This document shows, in pieces, positions 14,250 through 23,420 of a stretch of 39,737 nt of DNA; positions within the stretch are counted from its first letter, which is position 1; each line of letters begins with the position of its first letter. Source of the DNA: an uncultured Pseudomonadota bacterium (GTDB lineage Bacteria > Pseudomonadota > Gammaproteobacteria > Steroidobacterales > Steroidobacteraceae); NCBI GenBank assembly GCA_903884235.1, contig CAISEB010000042.1, positions 1 to 39,737 of the forward strand, in the 5' to 3' direction. Made by a program: the position numbers and the translations under genes. The notes beneath the pieces were generated by a model. That model saw only the letters and a program-made list of their open reading frames with translations, was not told where the DNA came from and made no database searches.

Positions 14250-16406
14250 ATGGATTACGCGTCCTCCCTGCTGAGCTTCCTGCCGGGTGGGCGCCGCTCG
14301 CCGGGGATCTCGCAGCTGATCGCCAAGGCGGAGGCCTACCTCCCGCCAGATCAGGTCGAGAGCATCCAGGACGCCTACGAGCTCGCCAACGAAGCCCACA
14401 AGGGCCAGAAGCGCCTGACCGGCGAGGCGTACATCACCCACCCGGTGGCGGTCGCCGGCATCCTCGCCGACCTGCACCTCGACGGCCAGACCGTCTGCGC
14501 GGCGCTGCTGCACGACGTCATCGAGGACACGCCGACCGCGAAGGACGAGATCCTCGCCCGCTTCGGCCGCGAGGTCGCCGAACTCGTCGACGGTGTCTCC
14601 AAGCTCGACAAGGTCCAGTTCAAGAGCCGCAAGGAAGCGCAGGCCGAGTCGTTCCGCAAGATGATCCTGGCGATGGTGCGCGACATCCGCGTCATCATGG
14701 TCAAGCTCGCCGACCGCACGCACAACATGCGCACGCTTGGCGCGATGCCGCCGGCCAAGCGCCGCCGCATCGCGCTCGAGACGCTCGAGATCTACGCCCC
14801 GATCGCGAACCGCCTCGGCATCCACTCGATCAAGCTGGAGCTCGAGGACCTCGGCTTCCACGCCCTCTATCCGCAGCGCTACCAGGTGCTCGAGCGGGAG
14901 CTCAAGAAGACGCACGGGCACCAGAAGGAATTCCTGCCGAAGATCAAGCAGGGCATCGAGGCCGCGCTCGCCAAGGCCGGCGTCAAGGGCGAGGTCGACT
15001 CGCGCGAGAAGCACCTGTACTCGGTCTACCAGAAGATGCGCCGCAAGCGCGTCGCGCTCGCGGAGGTCATCGACGTGTTCGGCGTGCGCGTCGTCGTGGA
15101 CTCCGTGGACAGCTGCTACCGCGCGCTCGGCATCGTGCACGGCACGTACCGGCCGATGCCCGGGCGCTTCAAGGACTACATCGCGATCCCGCGCATCAAC
15201 GGCTACCAGTCGCTGCACACGACCCTGTTCGGGCCGAGCGGCGTGCCGCTCGAGGTGCAGATCCGCACCGTGGACATGCATCGCCTCGCCGAGAACGGCA
15301 TCGCCGCGCACTGGCAGTACAAGACCGGCGAGGAGGCAGGGGCCAACTCGCACGAGCGCGCGCGCGAGTGGCTCGCGAGCCTCATGGACATGCAGGACGG
15401 CGGCAATCCGGAGGAGTTCTTCGAGAGCGTCAAGGTCGACCTCTTTCCGGACAAGGTCTACGTGTTCACGCCGAAGGGCGACATCCTGCGCCTGCCGCGC
15501 GGTTCGACCTGCGTTGACTTCGCGTACGCGGTCCACACCGACGTCGGTCGTCGCTGCGTCGCGGCCAAGATCGACCGGCGCCTCGTGCCGCTTCGGACCG
15601 AACTCAGGAACGGCCAGACGGTCGAGGTGATCACGGCGAAGGGCGCGACCCCGAACCCGGCGTGGGCGAACTTCGTCGTCACGGCGAAGGCCCGCGCCGC
15701 GATCCGCACGCACCTGAAGTCCATGAAGAAGAGCGAGGCGGTCGACCTCGGCAAGCGCCTCGTGAACCAGGGGCTCGCCGAGTTCAGCCTCGCGCTCAAG
15801 AACATCGACGCGCAGATCGTCACCGCCGCCGCGACCGAGCTCGGGTTCCGGGAGCCGGACGAGATGTTCGAGAAGGTCGGCCTCGGCGAGCGGCTCGCGC
15901 CGCTGGTCGCGCGCCACCTGCTGCCGGCGGACCGCAGCACGACGGTCGGCGCCCCGCCCGCGGCACCGCTCGCGATCGCCGGCACCGAGGGCCTCGTCGT
16001 CAGCTATGCGCGCTGCTGCTTCCCGATCCCGTACGACCCGATCATCGCGTTCCTGTCGGCGGGCCGCGGCGTCGTGATCCACCGCGCCAACTGCGCGAAC
16101 CTCGCCGGCTGGCACAAGCAGCCCGACAAGTGGCTGCCCGTCACCTGGCAGAAGCATTCGACGCGCAGCTTCACTTCCGAGCTCAAGGTCGAGGTCCAGA
16201 ACCGCCCCGGCGTGCTCGCCGCGGTCGCCTCCGCGATCGCCGGCACGCGGACCAACATCGGCCACGTGTCGGTGGTCGAACGCGACGCCGACAGCTCGAC
16301 GATCACGTTCGAGCTGCAGGTACGCGACCGCGCGCAGCTCGCACGCGTGATCCGCGCGATCCGCTCGATGTCCGAGGTGCTGCAGATCGAGCGTACGATC
16401 GCCTGA
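14250..16406 (+). CDS. spoT: Bifunctional (p)ppGpp synthetase/hydrolase SpoT
   Basis: This 718-residue RelA/SpoT homologue makes and breaks the stringent-response alarmone. The hydrolase domain is intact, with the HD pair at H88-D89 (LLHDVIEDT) and [10 protein letters not shown] further on. The synthetase domain carries RFKD at 306-309 (the RxKD motif of bifunctional SpoT/Rel enzymes, rather than the ExDD of RelA) and [16 protein letters not shown] domain ([27 protein letters not shown]) and a C-terminal ACT domain ([20 protein letters not shown]) follow. The motif set predicts that both activities are present. It is followed by ridA 65 bp downstream. Several long frames on the reverse strand are artefacts of high GC. 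Confidence 0.97.
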   Translation: MDYASSLLSFLPGGRRSPGISQLIAKAEAYLPPDQVESIQDAYELANEAHKGQKRLTGEAYITHPVAVAGILADLHLDGQTVCAALLHDVIEDTPTAKDEILARFGREVAELVDGVSKLDKVQFKSRKEAQAESFRKMILAMVRDIRVIMVKLADRTHNMRTLGAMPPAKRRRIALETLEIYAPIANRLGIHSIKLELEDLGFHALYPQRYQVLERELKKTHGHQKEFLPKIKQGIEAALAKAGVKGEVDSREKHLYSVYQKMRRKRVALAEVIDVFGVRVVVDSVDSCYRALGIVHGTYRPMPGRFKDYIAIPRINGYQSLHTTLFGPSGVPLEVQIRTVDMHRLAENGIAAHWQYKTGEEAGANSHERAREWLASLMDMQDGGNPEEFFESVKVDLFPDKVYVFTPKGDILRLPRGSTCVDFAYAVHTDVGRRCVAAKIDRRLVPLRTELRNGQTVEVITAKGATPNPAWANFVVTAKARAAIRTHLKSMKKSEAVDLGKRLVNQGLAEFSLALKNIDAQIVTAAATELGFREPDEMFEKVGLGERLAPLVARHLLPADRSTTVGAPPAAPLAIAGTEGLVVSYARCCFPIPYDPIIAFLSAGRGVVIHRANCANLAGWHKQPDKWLPVTWQKHSTRSFTSELKVEVQNRPGVLAAVASAIAGTRTNIGHVSVVERDADSSTITFELQVRDRAQLARVIRAIRSMSEVLQIERTIA

Positions 16407-16471
16407 CGCGCGGGACGCTCCCCGCGCGCCGTGCGAGAATCCCGCCTTCCCTCCGTCGGAGCTTCAGGTCC

Positions 16472-16852
16472 ATGGCACGCACGATCATCTCCACCAACCA
16501 GGCCCCCGCTGCGATCGGCACCTACTCGCAGGCCGTCCGCGTCGGCAACACCGTCTACGTCTCCGGGCAGATCCCGCTGGATCCGGCCACCAAGGAGCTG
16601 GCGCCGGGCGACATGGAGGCGCAGGTGCGCCGCGTGTTCGAGAACCTGAAGGCGATCGCGACCGCCGCCGGCGGGTCGCTCGCGAACGCGGTGCGCGTGA
16701 CGATCTACCTCACCGACCTTGGCCACTTCGCGCTCGTGAACAAGGTCATGGCCGAATACTTCAGCGAGCCGTATCCGGCGCGCGCCGCGGTCGGCGTCGC
16801 GTCCCTGCCGCGCGGTGCGGCGGTCGAGGCGGACTGCATCCTGGAGCTGTGA
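16472..16852 (+). CDS. ridA: RidA-family enamine/imine deaminase
   Basis: RidA (YjgF/YER057c/UK114) hydrolyses reactive 2-aminoacrylate and related enamines released by PLP enzymes, protecting branched-chain amino acid and other pathways. The 126-residue sequence has all family hallmarks: [30 protein letters not shown] in the first third, [27 protein letters not shown], and [21 protein letters not shown], which includes the substrate-binding Arg. The stop overlaps the GTG start of recG, so the two are translationally coupled. The spoT-ridA-recG order is conserved in related bacteria. Confidence 0.96.
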   Translation: MARTIISTNQAPAAIGTYSQAVRVGNTVYVSGQIPLDPATKELAPGDMEAQVRRVFENLKAIATAAGGSLANAVRVTIYLTDLGHFALVNKVMAEYFSEPYPARAAVGVASLPRGAAVEADCILEL

Positions 16853-18978
16853 GCGGGCCTGCGCCGTCCCGCGGGTCCGTCCCGCCGCAGCGCCCCGGTG
16901 GCGCGGCGGAGCTCAGGCCCGTCACGGCGCTCAAGGGCGTCGGCGACGCCCTCGCCGTAAAGCTCGCCAAGCTCGGCATCGAGACGGTGCAGGACGTCCT
17001 GTTCCTGATGCCGCTGCGCTACGAGGACCGCACGCACACGCGACCGATCGGCACGCTGCGCGCGGGCGATCGGGCGGTCGTCGAGGGCGAGGTGCAGCTC
17101 GCCGAGGTCGTCATCCGCCGGCGGCGCCAGCTGCTCGTGCGCATCAGCGACGGCTCCGGCTTCCTGACGCTGCGGTTCTTCTACTTCACGGCCCAGCAGC
17201 AGGCGCAGCTGGTGCGCGGCGTGCGCCTGCGCTGCTACGGCGAGGCCCGGCGCGGCACGCTCGGGCTCGAGATCGTGCACCCCGAGTACCGTCGCGCCGA
17301 CGGCGTCGATGCGCAGGACACGAGCGACTCCCTCACCCCGGTGTACCCGACGACCGAAGGGGTGCAGCAGGGGCGCCTGCGGATCCTGACCGCGCTCGCG
17401 CTCGCCGAGGCCGAGGCCGCAGCGGTGCGCGACTGGGTCCCGGCGGAGCTGCTCGCGGACCCCGGCCTGCCGCCGCTCGCGGACGCGCTGCGCTTCGTCC
17501 ATCGCCCGCCACCCGGGGCGGATCTCGCCTCGTTCGAGACGGGCCGTCACCCCGCGCAGCGACGCCTCGCGTTCGAGGAGCTGCTCGCGCACCAGGTGAG
17601 CCTCAGGCTGCTCAGGCGCGAGATCCGTGCCGACCTCGCCTGGCCGCTCGCCGCTACCGGCGCGCTCGGCGCGGCGTTCCGCGCCACGCTGCCGTTCGCG
17701 CTGACCGGCGCGCAGGAGCGTGCGCTGGCCGAGGCGCTCGCCGACCTCGCCAAGCCCTCGCCGATGCTCAGGCTCGTGCAGGGCGACGTCGGCTCCGGCA
17801 AGACCGTGGTCGCCGCGCTCGCGGCACTCGCCGCGGTCGAGGCCGGGTTCCAGGCGGTCGTCATGGCGCCGACGGAACTGCTCGCCGAGCAGCACCACCA
17901 GAACTTCGAACGCTGGTTCCGCCCGCTCGGCGTGCCGGTCGCGCTCCTCTGCGGCCGCCTCACCGGCCGTGCGCGCCAGCTGACGCTGAACGCGATCGCG
18001 GCCGGCACCGACGTGCCGGTCGTGATCGGCACGCACGCGCTCTTCCAGGAGGGCGTGAAGTTCGGACGCCTCGCGCTCGTCGTCATCGACGAGCAGCACC
18101 GCTTCGGCGTGCACCAGCGCATGGCGCTTCGCGACAAGGGTCGCGGCCACGGCCGCTACCCGCACCAGCTGATCATGACGGCGACGCCGATCCCGCGCAC
18201 GCTGGCGATGACCGCCTACGCCGACCTCGACGTCTCGGTGATCGACGAGCTGCCCCCCGGACGCACGCCCGTGCGCACGGTCGTGATGCCCGACTCGCGC
18301 CGCGACGAGATCGTCGCGCGCATCGAGGCCGCCTGCCGGGGCGGCCGCCAGGCCTACTGGGTCTGCCCGCTGATCGAGGAGTCCGAGGAGCTCGAGTACC
18401 AGGCGGCCGAGGCGACGCATGCCGCCCTCGTCGTCGCGCTGCCGGACCTCAAGATCGGGCTCGCGCACGGCCGGCTCACCCCGACCAAGAAGCAGGCGGT
18501 GATGGCGGCGTTCAAGCGCGGCGAGCTCGATGTGCTGGTGGCGACCACCGTCATCGAGGTCGGCGTCGACGTCCCGAACGCGAGCCTGATGGTCATCGAG
18601 AACGCCGAGCGCATGGGACTCGCGCAGCTGCACCAGCTGCGCGGGCGGGTCGGCCGCGGCGCCGCGGAGTCGAGCTGCGTGCTGCTGTACCGGGCGCCAC
18701 TGTCGCCACTGGCCCGCGCCCGGCTCGAGGTCATGCGCACGACGACCGATGGCTTCGAGGTGTCGCGGCGCGACCTCGAGCTCCGGGGTCCGGGCGAGCT
18801 GCTCGGCACCCGCCAGACCGGCCTGATGCAGATGAAGGTGGCGGACCTGATCCGCGATTCGGACCTGCTGCCGTACGTCCAGCAGGCGGCGGAAGTGATG
18901 CTCGCCCGACATCCCGATAACATAGGGCCCCTGCTGCGCCGCTGGATCGGGGCGCGGGACCGTTACGGCAAGGTCTGA
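16849..18978 (+). CDS. recG: ATP-dependent DNA helicase RecG
   Basis: RecG remodels stalled replication forks and branch-migrates Holliday junctions and R-loops. The 709-residue protein has an N-terminal wedge/OB region ([32 protein letters not shown]), then SF2 motor domains: Walker [12 protein letters not shown] around 315-325, Walker [15 protein letters not shown] (a DEQH box), [12 protein letters not shown] as motif III, and [15 protein letters not shown] with QLRGRVGRG as motifs V-VI. Length is normal. The GTG start overlaps the ridA TGA (GTGA). It is followed 22 bp later by ubiC. Confidence 0.97.
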   Translation: MSGPAPSRGSVPPQRPGGAAELRPVTALKGVGDALAVKLAKLGIETVQDVLFLMPLRYEDRTHTRPIGTLRAGDRAVVEGEVQLAEVVIRRRRQLLVRISDGSGFLTLRFFYFTAQQQAQLVRGVRLRCYGEARRGTLGLEIVHPEYRRADGVDAQDTSDSLTPVYPTTEGVQQGRLRILTALALAEAEAAAVRDWVPAELLADPGLPPLADALRFVHRPPPGADLASFETGRHPAQRRLAFEELLAHQVSLRLLRREIRADLAWPLAATGALGAAFRATLPFALTGAQERALAEALADLAKPSPMLRLVQGDVGSGKTVVAALAALAAVEAGFQAVVMAPTELLAEQHHQNFERWFRPLGVPVALLCGRLTGRARQLTLNAIAAGTDVPVVIGTHALFQEGVKFGRLALVVIDEQHRFGVHQRMALRDKGRGHGRYPHQLIMTATPIPRTLAMTAYADLDVSVIDELPPGRTPVRTVVMPDSRRDEIVARIEAACRGGRQAYWVCPLIEESEELEYQAAEATHAALVVALPDLKIGLAHGRLTPTKKQAVMAAFKRGELDVLVATTVIEVGVDVPNASLMVIENAERMGLAQLHQLRGRVGRGAAESSCVLLYRAPLSPLARARLEVMRTTTDGFEVSRRDLELRGPGELLGTRQTGLMQMKVADLIRDSDLLPYVQQAAEVMLARHPDNIGPLLRRWIGARDRYGKV

Positions 18979-19000
18979 GACCGGCCTGAGGATCGAGTAC

Positions 19001-19576
19001 GTGAGGAAATCCGCTACGTCCGTCTACGCCGCCGCGCCGATGCTGCCGCTCGACCTGTGGGTCGGCGGCGAGCACCTCGCCGGGCGGCTGCCCGCCCCGC
19101 TCGCCAGCTGGCTCGGCGAGCCTGGGCTGCTGACCGATCGCATCCAGGCCGCGAGCGGCGTGCCGGTCGCCGTGCGTGTCGTCGAGGAGCGCATCGCGTT
19201 CCTGAACGGCGAGCAGCAGGCCCTCCTCGAGGCGCCGGCCGCGAGCTGCTTCGCGCGCCGCGTCGAGCTCAATTCGGCGGGGCGCACCTGGGTGTACGCC
19301 GAGACGCTGATCCCCGACCACACGCTCGAGGCGCACCCGTGGCTCGCGGAGCTGGGTGACAGTTCGCTCGGCGCGACGCTCGCCGCATGCAAGGACCTCG
19401 TGCGCGGGCCGTTCGAGTTCGCGCCGCTGCCCGAGTCCCACCCGCTCGCCGGTCAGGCTCTCGCGCGCAGCGCGACGCGCGGCGACGTCGTCTGGGCACG
19501 GCGCTCGTGGTTCGCCCTCGCCGGGCGCCGGCTGCTGGTGCAGGAGGCGTTCCTGCCGGGCACGACGCAGTGCTGA
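19001..19576 (+). CDS. ubiC: Chorismate pyruvate-lyase
   Basis: UbiC converts chorismate to 4-hydroxybenzoate plus pyruvate, the first committed step of ubiquinone synthesis. The 191-residue sequence has the expected pattern: PLDLWVG start, SWLGEPGLLTDRIQAASG, WVYAETLIPDHTLE and the C-terminal SWFALAGRRLLVQEAFLPG, which includes the conserved Glu near the end. The start is GTG at 19001; an ATG at 19040 is an alternative that would remove 13 residues. It overlaps the next gene, ubiA, by 7 bp, giving a two-gene unit for the first two steps of the pathway. Confidence 0.93.
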   Translation: MRKSATSVYAAAPMLPLDLWVGGEHLAGRLPAPLASWLGEPGLLTDRIQAASGVPVAVRVVEERIAFLNGEQQALLEAPAASCFARRVELNSAGRTWVYAETLIPDHTLEAHPWLAELGDSSLGATLAACKDLVRGPFEFAPLPESHPLAGQALARSATRGDVVWARRSWFALAGRRLLVQEAFLPGTTQC

Positions 19577-20451
19577 AGGCCTCGGCGACGGGCGACCGCC
19601 TGCTCGACTACGTACGCCTGGTGCGCCTCGACCGGCCGGTCGGCATCTGGCTGCTGATGTGGCCGACGCTGTGGGCGCTGTGGCTGGCCGGTCGCGGCCG
19701 GCCCGACGAGCACGTGTTCGTCGTGTTCATGCTCGGCACCGTGCTGATGCGCTCGGCTGGGTGCGCGATCAACGACTTCGCGGACCGGCGCTACGACCCG
19801 CACGTCGAGCGCACCGGCCAGCGGCCGGTCGCGGCCGGGCGCGTCTCGTCGGCCGAGGCCATCGCGATCTGGGTGATCCTCTCGCTCGTCTCGTTCGGAC
19901 TCGTGCTGACGCTCGATCCGCTGACGATCAAGCTCGCGTGGATCGGCGCCGGCCTCGTGATCGTCTATCCGTTCCTGAAGCGCTTCTTCCCGCTGCCGCA
20001 GCTGTGGCTGGGCGCCGCGTTCTCCTGGTCGGTGCCGATGGCGTACGCCGCGCAGGCGCACGAGATCCCGCGCCTCGCCTGGCTGCTGTTCGCGGCCGGC
20101 GTGCTGTGGTCGGTCGTGTACGACACGATGTACGCGATGGTCGACCGCGACGACGATCTCAAGCTCGGCATCCGCTCGGCGGCGATCACCTTCGGCGACG
20201 CGGATCGCTTCGTGCTCGGCGCGCTGCAGGCGATGGTGGTGTACGCGCTGTGGCTCGCCGGACGGCAGGCCTCGCTCGGCCACTGGTTCCACGCGGGGCT
20301 CGCCGCGGGCGCGGTGTTCTTCATCTACCAGCAGTGGCTGATCCGCAAGCGCGAGCGCGCGGACTGCTTCAAGGCCTTCATCAACAACCAGTGGTTCGGC
20401 CTCGTGGTGTTCGCGGGCATCGCGCTCGACTACGTGTTCGGCAACGCCTGA
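19570..20451 (+). CDS. ubiA: 4-hydroxybenzoate octaprenyltransferase
   Basis: UbiA attaches the polyprenyl chain to 4-hydroxybenzoate in the inner membrane, directly after UbiC. The sequence has about eight or nine membrane helices and both prenyl-diphosphate/Mg motifs: NDFADRRYDPHVERT (NDxxDxxxD type) and YDTMYAMVDRDDD (DxxxD type). The GTG at 19570, inside the end of ubiC, gives a 293-residue protein of normal length; the much longer open frame upstream is the ubiC gene in another phase. It ends 4 bp before the convergent small lipoprotein gene. Confidence 0.95.
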   Translation: MLKASATGDRLLDYVRLVRLDRPVGIWLLMWPTLWALWLAGRGRPDEHVFVVFMLGTVLMRSAGCAINDFADRRYDPHVERTGQRPVAAGRVSSAEAIAIWVILSLVSFGLVLTLDPLTIKLAWIGAGLVIVYPFLKRFFPLPQLWLGAAFSWSVPMAYAAQAHEIPRLAWLLFAAGVLWSVVYDTMYAMVDRDDDLKLGIRSAAITFGDADRFVLGALQAMVVYALWLAGRQASLGHWFHAGLAAGAVFFIYQQWLIRKRERADCFKAFINNQWFGLVVFAGIALDYVFGNA

Positions 20452-20455
20452 GCCG

Positions 20456-20755
20456 CTAGCGCGGGGCGGCACACCACGCCGCGACCTGCGAGGCGCTGTG
20501 GTCGATCCCTTCGCGTGCGACCAGTTCCCACGGGCGTTCGCACGCCCCGGTCTTCGCGCACCACTCATATCCCGCCGAGGCCCTGCAGCCGTGCGCGTCG
20601 GCGTCGGCGCCCACGCTCGTCGCCGGCGGGGCCGCCGGTGGCGGCGCGGCCACGGGGGCGGCGGCGCACGCGCCGAGCAGCGACAGCCACGCAAATGCGA
20701 ATCCGCGCTGCAGGCGCAGCGGCACGGCAGCGGACATCGGCGAAGTTGCGGGCAT
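20456..20755 (-). CDS. Small cysteine-containing lipoprotein
   Basis: This 99-residue protein has a lipoprotein-type signal (FAFAWLSLLGAC, Cys at about 30), an Ala/Pro-rich linker, and a compact C-terminal motif GCRASAGYEWCAKTGACERPWE with three cysteines. That motif recurs in small exported proteins of many Gram-negative bacteria and may be a disulfide-bonded Kazal-like fold; its role is unknown. No strong ribosome-binding site precedes either possible ATG (20755 or 20737). It is convergent with ubiA, with 4 bp between the two stops. Confidence 0.72.
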   Translation of the reverse strand: MPATSPMSAAVPLRLQRGFAFAWLSLLGACAAAPVAAPPPAAPPATSVGADADAHGCRASAGYEWCAKTGACERPWELVAREGIDHSASQVAAWCAAPR

Positions 20756-20870
20756 GGCACCGTCGCCGTGCAGTTCGGGCGGCGACCCTAGCAGACCGCA
20801 GGGTGGCGGCGGCACGGGCGAGCGGCCGGATTGGGCGCGCGGGCGGCGCGCCCGGGCCGCAGATGCACCG

Positions 20871-21131
20871 TCAGTCGAGCAGTTCGAGCAGACCCTCGAG
20901 TTCCTCGGCGAGTTCGTGGCAGCGTCGGCGCGCTTCGGCCACCCGCAGTTGCGCGGCCAGCCACACCGGATCACCCGGCGCCGCCCAGCCACGCAGATCA
21001 CGGTAGTCGGCGAGTTCCACCGAGAGTCGCCGGTGCGCCCGGGCCCAGCGGATTTCCAGCGTCGCGGGATCGTTCGCCGCCGGCTGGGCGAGGTGGGGAG
21101 GGAAGGCCTGCACGTCTGTATCGAGGGCCAT
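20871..21131 (-). CDS. Hypothetical small helical protein
   Basis: This 86-residue protein of no recognised family has a proline-containing N-terminus and a helical, charged second half (WLAAQLRVAEARRRCHELAEELEGLLELLD) that may form a coiled coil or short helical hairpin. Its codon third positions look coding, and it lies in a same-strand run with the HIT gene (69 bp upstream) and the small lipoprotein gene (115 bp downstream), which supports it being real. There is no signal peptide and no strong ribosome-binding site. Confidence 0.6.
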   Translation of the reverse strand: MALDTDVQAFPPHLAQPAANDPATLEIRWARAHRRLSVELADYRDLRGWAAPGDPVWLAAQLRVAEARRRCHELAEELEGLLELLD

Positions 21132-21200
21132 GTTGTAAGGATACCTGCACCGACATGACGGAACCGTGACGCGCGGATGAGTTTCGGATGAAGCCCCGCC

Positions 21201-21629
21201 TCAGGCGCCGCCCTCGAGGGCGGCCCGGATGCGGGCCGCATGCGCTTCGAGCGTCGCGGCATCCGCCTTCTCGCGCGCATGCAGCCTGAGGCCGCCCGCC
21301 GAGTACACCGGGATCACGTGGAAGTGCAGGTGGAACACGGTCTGGCCCGCGGCCGGCCCGTTGAACTGCGTGACGATCAGGCCCGGCGGCGAGAACGCCG
21401 CCTTGACCGCCCGCGCCACGCGCTGCGTCGAGAGGATCGCCGCCGCGACGGAACCCGGCGGCGTGTCGAACAGGTTCTCCCCAGCCACCTTCGGGATCAC
21501 GAGCGTGTGGCCCTCGCTCTGCGGCATCAGGTCCATGAAGGCGAGCGTGTCCGCGTCCTCGTAGACGCGGACGCAGGGGATCTCGCCACGGACGATGCGC
21601 GCGAAGATGTTAGTCGGGTCGTACGCCAT
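21201..21629 (-). CDS. HIT-family nucleotide hydrolase
   Basis: This 142-residue histidine-triad protein belongs to the Hint/HinT-like group, which hydrolyses AMP-phosphoramidates or dinucleotides. The triad HLHFHVIP lies at about 100-107, and the N-terminal block NIFARIVRGEIPCVRVYEDADTLAFMDLMPQ is family-typical. I took the ATG at 21629 (MAYDPTNIF); a much longer open frame runs antiparallel through the protease gene and is not real. It follows the S41 protease gene by 29 bp on the same strand, so co-transcription is likely. Confidence 0.94.
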   Translation of the reverse strand: MAYDPTNIFARIVRGEIPCVRVYEDADTLAFMDLMPQSEGHTLVIPKVAGENLFDTPPGSVAAAILSTQRVARAVKAAFSPPGLIVTQFNGPAAGQTVFHLHFHVIPVYSAGGLRLHAREKADAATLEAHAARIRAALEGGA

Positions 21630-21658
21630 GCGGTCTCCGCGTGCTGCCCGCGCCGGCG

Positions 21659-23230
21659 TCAGTGCGGCCGGCTCAGGATCCGGTTCATCAGCCAGACAGG
21701 CTTCATCACGTGCGCCGCGAGCGCAGGCGAGGAGAGCGCCGTGGCCGCCGGGCACGTGCCCGTCGTCGCGTATTGTAGCGCGGCGGCGAGACGCCCCTCG
21801 GTCGGGTCGCCGAGCGCGTGCGTGAAGTCGTCCGCGACCGCGCATCCGGGCAGCGGGACTCCGCCATTGAGGCTGGTCGCGTTCGCCGGGATGAAGCCGT
21901 CGGTGTAATCGCCGAACCCGACGGCGTTCACGCCCTTGAACTGGATCGTGAAGTAGGTCGTGCCGCAGTTGTCCTGGGGATAGAAGCCGTACGGCTTGCC
22001 GCAGGTCTGGCCACCGATCAGCACCACCGTGACGCCGATGCCGTTCAGGCTGTTGATCACCGATTCGCTCGCCGAACAGGTGTCGGCGCCGGTGATGACG
22101 AACACGCGCGTCAGGTTCAGCGACGGCAGCGCGGTCCCGGAGCTCGCGACGTGGGTGGTCGAGTAGAACGGCGTCGGCGTGATCGCGGCGCCGGTGATCG
22201 GGTCCGTGGTCGGGTACTTGTCGTTGAACGCCAGCATCTCGAACGTCTTGCCGTTCGTCTGCGATGCGCCCGCGATCATGAACGCCGCTTCGCTGGCGAT
22301 ATCCAGGTAGCCGCCACCGTTGTAGCGCATGTCGAGCACGAGATCGGTGACGCCGGCGGTCGCGAGCGTGTTGATCGCGTTGATGAGCCCGGCCTCCGCG
22401 GTCGCGATGTGGTCGTTGAACTGGATGTAGCCGACCGTGCCGCCGGCGACCGGCAGCGTCGAGACGTTCTGCACGGGCGTCGAGGTGACATTCGCCGCGG
22501 CCATCGTCACGGTCCGCTGGGTGCCATTGAGGTCCTGCACGAGGAAGGCGTGCTGCTCGCCCACGTGCGTCGGGCTCAGCGCCGCGTTCAGCTGGTCGAC
22601 CGCGGCCTGCGTGTTGGCGTTGACGAGGTCGACGCCGTCGATCTGCAGCACGGACGCGCCGCGGGCGAGGTTCGCGGTCGTCGCCGGCGTGTTGGGATCG
22701 ACGTAGGCGACGACGAGCTTGCGGGGCGGCGTCACCGCGATGAAGGCCCAGTTCGCGCCGTACCCGAGCTGCGCGCCCGCGGTGGAGAAGGCCTCCCACG
22801 TCGCGGTGTCGTAGGTGAAGTGGAACTTGTCCTTGGCCGTCCCGGAGGCGGTGACCGCGGTGGTCTTCATCAAATTGAAGTACGCCGCCGTGGTCGCGCT
22901 CGAGGCCGGGTTGAGATCCGGTAGCTCGCCGTACCAGAGGTAATAGGCCTTGCTCCAGGCGCGGATCCAGTTGTTTTCCCAGACGATCGAGCCGAGCTTG
23001 TCGGGGTACGCAAGCCCGGTCACCGAGTCCGTGCCGGTGCGCGGCGCGGCGCAGTAGTTCGCGAAGTTCGCCGGTGGATCGAACTTGCCGGCCGTGTAGA
23101 CGGGGTCCGCCGGGGGGCCCGTGACGACGCCGCCGCCCGAACCGCCGCCGCCGCCGCCGCCGCATCCGGCCAGCGCGAGCGCGAAGAAACACAGGATTCC
23201 AGCAAAAATCCGTTGCTGCAGGGTCCGCAT
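21659..23230 (-). CDS. S41-family (C-terminal processing-like) peptidase lipoprotein
   Basis: This 523-residue exported protease has a lipoprotein signal (RIFAGILCFFALALAGC) followed directly by a glycine-rich tether. A PDZ-like segment lies near residues 180-240 (AVTPPRKLVVAYVDPNTPA, GASVLQIDGVDLVNAN). The S41 core follows: GTVGYIQFNDH, VTDLVLDMRYNGGGYLD, then TCSASES with the probable nucleophile Ser, and GGQTCGKPYGFYP with the probable catalytic Lys. Extra cysteines in the core (for example DTCSAS, QTCGK, DNCGTT) may form disulfides. GGAGG 8 bp before ATG 23230 fixes the start, 22 codons inside the longest open frame. It probably acts in the periplasm, tethered to a membrane. It is first in a run with the HIT gene and two small genes. 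Confidence 0.9.
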   Translation of the reverse strand: MRTLQQRIFAGILCFFALALAGCGGGGGGGSGGGVVTGPPADPVYTAGKFDPPANFANYCAAPRTGTDSVTGLAYPDKLGSIVWENNWIRAWSKAYYLWYGELPDLNPASSATTAAYFNLMKTTAVTASGTAKDKFHFTYDTATWEAFSTAGAQLGYGANWAFIAVTPPRKLVVAYVDPNTPATTANLARGASVLQIDGVDLVNANTQAAVDQLNAALSPTHVGEQHAFLVQDLNGTQRTVTMAAANVTSTPVQNVSTLPVAGGTVGYIQFNDHIATAEAGLINAINTLATAGVTDLVLDMRYNGGGYLDIASEAAFMIAGASQTNGKTFEMLAFNDKYPTTDPITGAAITPTPFYSTTHVASSGTALPSLNLTRVFVITGADTCSASESVINSLNGIGVTVVLIGGQTCGKPYGFYPQDNCGTTYFTIQFKGVNAVGFGDYTDGFIPANATSLNGGVPLPGCAVADDFTHALGDPTEGRLAAALQYATTGTCPAATALSSPALAAHVMKPVWLMNRILSRPH

Positions 23231-23326
23231 GGGACATACCTCCATGGTCATCACTCCGTCACGGTAACGCAACAATCGTACGGACGCACGACTCATGGGG
23301 CTTTCGGGGTGGGGGGGCGTTTTGGC

Positions 23327-23332
23327 TATGAT
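23327..23332 (+). promoter_or_regulatory. Possible -10 box in the S41/ctlX divergent region
   Basis: TATGAT at 23327-23332 is close to the consensus -10 and lies upstream of ctlX, in the roughly 190-bp gap that it shares with the leftward protease gene. No convincing -35 box is present at 17 bp spacing; a G-run (23307-23317) occupies that area. Low confidence. Confidence 0.25.
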
Positions 23333-23420
23333 CGGCGGTTTGCGGGGCAGGCACTGGCCCCCGAGCAGGAGTCAGGATGCAGTCCAGGATCCCCGCGATG
23401 CCGACCGACGCAGGTTGCCG

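Noticed and set aside
13842-16265. 807-codon minus-strand frame opposite rpoZ and spoT
   Set aside because: The repetitive Arg/Asp/Val/Leu composition is an artefact of high-GC codon bias; the plus-strand genes carry complete motif sets.
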